From Acidobacteriaceae bacterium (GTDB lineage Bacteria; Acidobacteriota; Terriglobia; Terriglobales; Acidobacteriaceae), in assembly GCA_003156235.1 (NCBI GenBank), contig PMGP01000190.1, positions 376 through 8,444 of the forward strand: a stretch of DNA of 8,069 nt, written 5' to 3'. Of the stretch, positions 6,591 to 8,069 are shown one piece after another. How positions within the stretch are numbered: position 1 is the first letter of the stretch; each line of letters opens with the position of its first letter. The position numbers and the translations under genes were made by a program. The notes beneath the pieces are model-generated. The model did not search any database and was not told where the DNA came from. It saw only the letters and a list, made by a program, of their open reading frames with translations.

Positions 6591-6604
6591 GCGCATAATT
6601 GCTT
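6591..6604 (+). promoter_or_regulatory. 14-nt repeat with -10-like CATAAT before the MazE-like gene (copy 2)
   Basis: An exact second copy of GCGCATAATTGCTT, starting right after the stop of the BrnA-like gene. CATAAT lies at 6594-6599, so a transcript would begin near 6606, just before the AGAGGG ribosome site. Together with copy 1 it suggests shared control of the two antitoxin genes. Confidence 0.45.
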
Positions 6605-6617
6605 AAGAGGGTGATCT

Positions 6618-6908
6618 ATGCCGCAAACATCGATTCTTGTCCAACTCGATCCAGCGGTTCAGGTCCGTTTGGCGGCTTTGGCGGATGATCGCCAACAGCC
6701 AGTCTCCGAAGTGGCAGCCGAGATCATCACAATGTATTTTGCGCCCGATAACTGGGACACGGAGAAAGAATTGCCCGTGCCAGCGAAGCAGCATAAGTGC
6801 ATGACATTGGAAGAACTCATGGAGGGAATCCCGGAGGGTACCGTTATGCAGGAGATTGACTGGGGTCCACCACGCGGTGCAGAAATTTGGTGGGAAGACG
6901 AAAAATGA
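6618..6908 (+). CDS. Orphan MazE-like antitoxin with ribbon-helix-helix-type N-terminus
   Basis: A 96-residue protein; AGAGGG lies six bases before ATG 6618. The N-terminus, SILVQLDPAVQVRLAALADD (5-24) then VSEVAAEIITMYFAP, reads as a strand followed by two helices, as in ribbon-helix-helix DNA-binding antitoxins. The acidic C-terminus, LEELMEGIPEGT, then EIDWGPPRGAEIWWED (64-94), matches the MazE tail that wraps MazF (the 'DWGPPxGxExW' pattern). MazF is an RNase normally encoded directly downstream, yet the next gene is a secreted protein. The stop codon overlaps an ATG (ATGA) that opens only a 10-codon frame, listed separately. It is probably an antitoxin that has lost its toxin, or acts on a toxin elsewhere. 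Confidence 0.8.
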   Translation: MPQTSILVQLDPAVQVRLAALADDRQQPVSEVAAEIITMYFAPDNWDTEKELPVPAKQHKCMTLEELMEGIPEGTVMQEIDWGPPRGAEIWWEDEK

Positions 6909-6937
6909 GCAGGACACATATCAGTGGAGGGGTGTAA
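6905..6937 (+). pseudogene. Ten-codon frame, possible mazF start remnant
   Basis: ATG 6905 overlaps the MazE-like stop by ATGA, as a coupled toxin start would. The frame encodes MSRTHISGGV and then stops at TAA 6935-6937. From memory, MazF proteins often open with a similar 'M-R-YIP-GDIVW' stretch, so this could be the stub of a lost toxin. Ten codons are too few to prove it, and the ribosome site of the next gene lies within it. Confidence 0.2.
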
Positions 6938-7408
6938 ATGCGTTTCTTGCGATTGCTGTGCTGGCTCCTGATGGCGGGGGTGCTTTTTCCTCAATCCAAG
7001 GTTGGGGCTCAAGACTTGAAAGTACTTGTGCTAGACGCTTTAAATGGAAAGCCTCAAGTGGGGGTGGAAGTTAGCTTTAGTTGCACGGGTAAAATCCCTC
7101 CTACGTCTTCTAGGTCGGTTAAGCCGGTGTTTACCAACATAGAAGGATTGGCTAAGATTACGAATATCTGCAGCAATGAAGAGGAGATTGAACTCTCGAT
7201 ATTTGCTCCTGAACCGAAGGAGCAATGCGGCGAAACAGATCCATTCACATTCCGAGAGCTATCATCTGTAGGAATCGTAAGCAAACCTGATTCTGATGGT
7301 GGAATCTGGTGTCCTACAAAAGTGAGCAAGAAGCTCAAACCTGTGCCGGGACAAGTAATAGTGTTCGTCAAAAAGCCCACGTGGTGGCAGTCTCATGTTG
7401 CAGGGTGA
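6938..7408 (+). CDS. Secreted protein with carboxypeptidase-regulatory-like domain
   Basis: A 156-residue protein; GGAGGGG ends 6 bases before ATG 6938. Residues 1-25 form a clear signal peptide: Arg near the start, the core LLCWLLMAGVLF, and a likely cleavage after VGA (VGA|QD). The mature part begins LKVLVLDALNGKPQVGVEVSF and continues with FTNIEGLAKITNIC, the strand pattern of carboxypeptidase regulatory-like (transthyretin-fold) modules that are frequent in exported acidobacterial proteins. Several Cys in the mature part could form disulfides outside the membrane. No catalytic motif is visible. It is AT-rich relative to the lipid genes and sits in the accessory segment between cdsA and dxr. 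It may belong with the Rhs scrap that follows, but I have no direct evidence for that. Confidence 0.72.
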   Translation: MRFLRLLCWLLMAGVLFPQSKVGAQDLKVLVLDALNGKPQVGVEVSFSCTGKIPPTSSRSVKPVFTNIEGLAKITNICSNEEEIELSIFAPEPKEQCGETDPFTFRELSSVGIVSKPDSDGGIWCPTKVSKKLKPVPGQVIVFVKKPTWWQSHVAG

Positions 7409-7482
7409 AATTTGGTTTAACGCCTACATTTATGACGGTCCCCTACATTTGTGCAACTGCAGTACGCTCTTCGCCATCCCGT

Positions 7483-7518
7483 AGTACCGGCAAAGAACGC
7501 GATACCGAATCAGGCTAG
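7483..7518 (+). pseudogene. Remnant of an Rhs/YD-repeat core
   Basis: One frame reads STGKERDTESG and then TAG. This is the conserved core of Rhs/YD-repeat proteins, usually continuing 'LDYFGARYY', where the toxic tip is joined to the repeat shell. Neither the preceding bases nor those after the stop resemble Rhs in any frame I read, so only about 11 codons survive. It is probably the scar of a deleted or recombined rhs gene. The motif is distinctive; the history is inferred. Confidence 0.55.
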
Positions 7519-7542
7519 GCCTCGTTCCAAGTTCTTTTTGAG

Positions 7543-7571
7543 TTGACGTTATGCGTGTGGATTGCTACTTT
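7543..7571 (+). promoter_or_regulatory. Candidate promoter for dxr
   Basis: TTGACG (7543-7548), a 17-base gap, then TACTTT (7566-7571) gives a five-of-six -35 and a weak -10, predicting a start near 7578. A second -10-like hexamer, TAAAAT (7601-7606), ends 6 bases before the dxr ATG and could yield a leaderless transcript. A local promoter is expected because dxr is cut off from cdsA by the accessory segment. Confidence 0.4.
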
Positions 7572-7612
7572 TCTGATGAATTTTGGGAGTCTGTGAACGA
7601 TAAAATAACCCT

Positions 7613-8069
7613 ATGAAAAAACTTGCCATTCTCGGTTCCACCGGCTCCATCGGCACAAGCACCCTCTCCATCGTGGAGCAGTTTCCTGACCGCTACTCGG
7701 TCGTCTCGCTGGCCGCCGGGCGCAATCTCGACGAAGCCTTTGCGCAGTCCCTTCGCTGGCGGCCAAAGCTCGTCTCTCTGGCCACCGAAGAACTGGCTTC
7801 CGAGCTTTCCGCCAAGCTAAAGCAAGCAGGTGTCACCGGCATCGAGGTTGTCCACGGAACCGCGGGCACCGTCGCCTGCTCCACGCTGCCGGAAGCCGAT
7901 TTTGTGGTCTCGGCCATCGTCGGCGTCGCCGGTCTCGAAGCCACCCACGCCGCCATCCTGGCCGGCAAGCCCATCGGCCTCGCAAACAAAGAATGCATGG
8001 TAGCCGCCGGCGAAATCCTCACCCGCGCAGCCCGTGAGCGCAACGTCCCCATCCTGCCCATCGACAGCG
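7613..8069 (+). CDS. dxr: 1-deoxy-D-xylulose 5-phosphate reductoisomerase, 5' part
   Basis: The first 152 codons, open to the window end. Dxr rearranges and reduces DXP to 2-C-methyl-D-erythritol 4-phosphate with NADPH and a divalent metal, the committed step of the MEP isoprenoid route and the target of fosmidomycin. Visible features: LAILGSTGSIGTSTL, the NADPH-binding GxTGxIG loop at residues 3-17; SAIVGVAGLEAT and IGLANKECMVAAGE in the middle; and PILPIDS at the very end, whose Asp-Ser begins the metal and substrate site (normally followed by Glu). In the LANKES motif Ser is replaced by Cys, a mild variant. ATG 7613 has no ribosome site but begins exactly at the family's N-terminus. About 230 further residues should follow outside the window. 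Confidence 0.96.
   Translation, partial: MKKLAILGSTGSIGTSTLSIVEQFPDRYSVVSLAAGRNLDEAFAQSLRWRPKLVSLATEELASELSAKLKQAGVTGIEVVHGTAGTVACSTLPEADFVVSAIVGVAGLEATHAAILAGKPIGLANKECMVAAGEILTRAARERNVPILPIDS

Noticed and set aside
7309..7518. 69-codon frame ending in the Rhs motif as a complete gene
   Set aside because: Its first part overlaps the secreted-protein gene in another frame and has no ribosome site; only the last eleven codons look meaningful.

Overview
The window looks like chromosome of an acidobacterium, probably of the Terriglobia. This rests on the protein style of UppS, CdsA and Dxr, on an HD hydrolase and a zinc-ribbon/HTH regulator resembling acidobacterial proteins as I remember them, and on intergenic palindromes of the 'gcacgact..agtcgtgc' kind. 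It is inference from recognition, not from a search. Core genes are GC-rich. The stretches at about 2421-2834 and 6910-7612 are visibly more AT-rich, which suggests acquired DNA.

Layout. Positions 1-303 hold the 3' end of a cyclodeaminase/cyclohydrolase-type folate gene (+). It converges on an enoyl-CoA hydratase/isomerase-family gene (-, 382-1179), with a hairpin between the two stops. A roughly 300-base spacer (1195-1490) carries palindromic repeats. Next, on the minus strand, comes a complete toxin-antitoxin operon: a VbhA-like antitoxin and a Fic-domain protein whose start and stop overlap as ATGA. Divergent from it is a small AT-rich gene for a DUF3592-like membrane protein. A conserved HD-domain phosphohydrolase (-) and a zinc-ribbon/XRE-type regulator (+) diverge from a short spacer that contains a perfect 9-bp dyad.

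The second half is the isoprenoid/phospholipid block: uppS (undecaprenyl diphosphate synthase), cdsA (CDP-diacylglycerol synthase), and the first 152 codons of dxr (DXP reductoisomerase, MEP pathway), which runs off the window. Dxr feeds isoprenoid precursors to UppS, which makes the lipid carrier for peptidoglycan. CdsA makes the CDP-diacylglycerol from which phospholipids are built. The three genes are often contiguous in bacteria. Here cdsA and dxr are separated by about 1.4 kb of accessory DNA: an orphan BrnA-like antitoxin, an orphan MazE-like antitoxin, a secreted carboxypeptidase-regulatory-like protein, and a tiny remnant of an Rhs/YD-repeat core.

Nothing here is clearly a new system. 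The points most worth following are the accessory island inside the uppS-cdsA-dxr block; its two toxin-less antitoxins, each preceded by the same 14-nt sequence; the Rhs scrap; the mutually exclusive stems just upstream of the TTG start of uppS; and the dyad between the HD and regulator genes.
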